Of a DNA stretch of 15,838 nucleotides, positions 14,725-15,838 are shown piece after piece. The notes under the pieces are model-generated. The model worked only from the letters and a program-made list of their open reading frames with translations. It was not told the DNA's origin and ran no database searches. Each line of letters begins with the position of its first letter. The stretch's first letter is position 1. This DNA comes from Smittium mucronatum (lineage: Eukaryota > Kickxellomycota > Harpellomycetes > Harpellales > Legeriomycetaceae). The translations under genes were made by a program, and so were the position numbers. Where the stretch lies: positions 1-15,838 of the forward strand of contig LSSL01000195.1 of assembly GCA_001953115.1 (NCBI GenBank), written 5' to 3'.

Positions 14725-15838
14725 TTGGATTTTTTATTTTTGTATTATTTACTCCATGCAAATAACCCTAAAATTTAGTTTATTTTATTTTATTTAAATA
14801 CCTTTTAAATATTCCGATAACTTATAAATTTAACTCTCTATATTAAATAATCGTTAAAAATGAATTAATTCTAATTTTTTTATTTTTTTAAAAAACTTTT
14901 AATAATGGGTAATTATAGTAAGAGCAGTATTTTTTTAAATTAAAAGCTTGGGAATAAATATTCGATTATTTGAAGTTTAGCAAATGCAATGGCCGGAAAA
15001 ATAAATCGAATCATATTTAAATGCGAGTTTGTTTAAATATCCATACTATTGATGATGCTTAAAATAATTTAAAAGTATTAAAATTTTGAACACCCTTATA
15101 AATTTTAGAATATTTCTTTATTTTAATCTTATAAAACTGGATAAAAAAAAACTGATTTCTGAATTTCTTAATTTATCATTTATTGAAATTTTTCGGATTT
15201 TCGGTGAATCAAACTTAACAAATTACTCAAAAAATTAAGCCCGGTTTTATGTAAAATCAAAACAGATTTACTGAATTTGGGGTTATATATTTTTATAATT
15301 GAAAAAAAAAGTTTATAAAAGAATAAAATGAGCTGAAACATAAAAAAATCATAAAAACCATAAACATGCGAACTAATTAATTTAAAAATAACTTATTGAT
15401 TAGTCCTTTTTTCAAGGATTATTTTAAATTTGGTTATTTTATATTATATTTAAAGTGATTTTTATTTAATGCTAACACAGATTAAATAATGAAGATTTTT
15501 TCTGAAAAAATTATCTTTATACAACAGATTTTAAAATCAAGGTTATATGATAATATTTTAAATGTATTGTAAAAAAAATTCGGTTAAAATTTTAATTAAA
15601 AAAATAGAAAAAAAGTTAATATTTAAAAAGCAAAACAATTATAATTCGTTTATTTAATAATTCTGTCGGAATCTTTATCATAAATCTTTTATTTAATTTG
15701 TTATTTTTCAAATCTCAAATTATTTCTTACCATTTATATATCATTTAAGGATTTAATTTTTTATTTTATATAAAGTTTATCCAAAATTTATACCCAAAAC
15801 ATGGAATTTACTTAATTTTAGTTAAAAAAATAGAAAAA

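Larger units (their letters stand above)
11580..15838. other. AT-rich gene desert
   Basis: About 4.3 kb with no open frame of 60 codons on either strand and roughly 15-20% G+C in sampled lines, against about 35-47% in sampled intergenic lines on the left. It is full of A/T homopolymers, including a (TA)n stretch near 14186-14202. It holds a C10 run (13311-13320), a 7-bp tandem repeat (14641-14724), short hairpins (13471-13489 and 13576-13589) and one larger GC-containing inverted repeat (14256-14327). I see no transposon proteins, rRNA or mitochondrial genes in it. It may be heterochromatin, a centromere-like region or decayed repeats. Confidence 0.75.

Noticed and set aside
11580..15838. Insertion of mitochondrial DNA
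   Set aside because: Composition would fit, but no mitochondrial gene fragments, tRNAs or rRNA are visible.

Overview
The window reads as nuclear DNA of a fungus. The clearest genes are eukaryotic: TOM20, the LC8 dynein light chain and a tRNA-Ala. Introns are short (84-144 nt) with GT...AG ends, and one carries a yeast-like CTAAC branch site. Polyadenylation signals are of the AATAAA type. TOM20 belongs to animals and fungi. The compact introns, AT-rich intergenic DNA and the protein sequences suggest an early-diverging fungus, possibly a zoopagomycete. That placement is an inference of low confidence.

Layout. 1-1446: no convincing gene; contains long G runs and TATA-like boxes. 1447-1806 (+): a weak 119-aa ORF candidate. 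2038-4472 (-): a four-exon gene for a 721-aa protein that joins a complete TOM20-type outer-membrane receptor to a SET-like domain. The SET part is interrupted by a roughly 245-residue acidic, Ala/Glu-rich insertion with three 29-residue repeats, and its NHSC motif is altered. 4473-6878: a 2.4-kb intergenic region with hairpins, a short direct repeat and a C16 run. 6879-9692 (+): a single-exon 937-aa Ser/Asn-rich orphan protein with a possible overlapping upstream ORF. 9891-10304 (-): a two-exon LC8 dynein light chain of exactly 89 aa. 10305-11145: an ambiguous interval with small open frames on both strands. 11146-11218 (-): tRNA-Ala(AGC). From about 11580 to the end: roughly 4.3 kb of extremely AT-rich sequence (about 15-20% G+C, sampled by eye) with no long open frame, a 7-bp tandem repeat and a GC-containing hairpin.

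The genes do not form an operon-like unit. They cover mitochondrial protein import, the dynein/LC8 hub, tRNA supply and one unknown. The most interesting locus is the TOM20-SET fusion: it would place a probably non-catalytic SET-like fold on the cytosolic face of mitochondria. The second is the tRNA gene lying 0.36 kb from an AT-rich desert that could be heterochromatin or a centromere.
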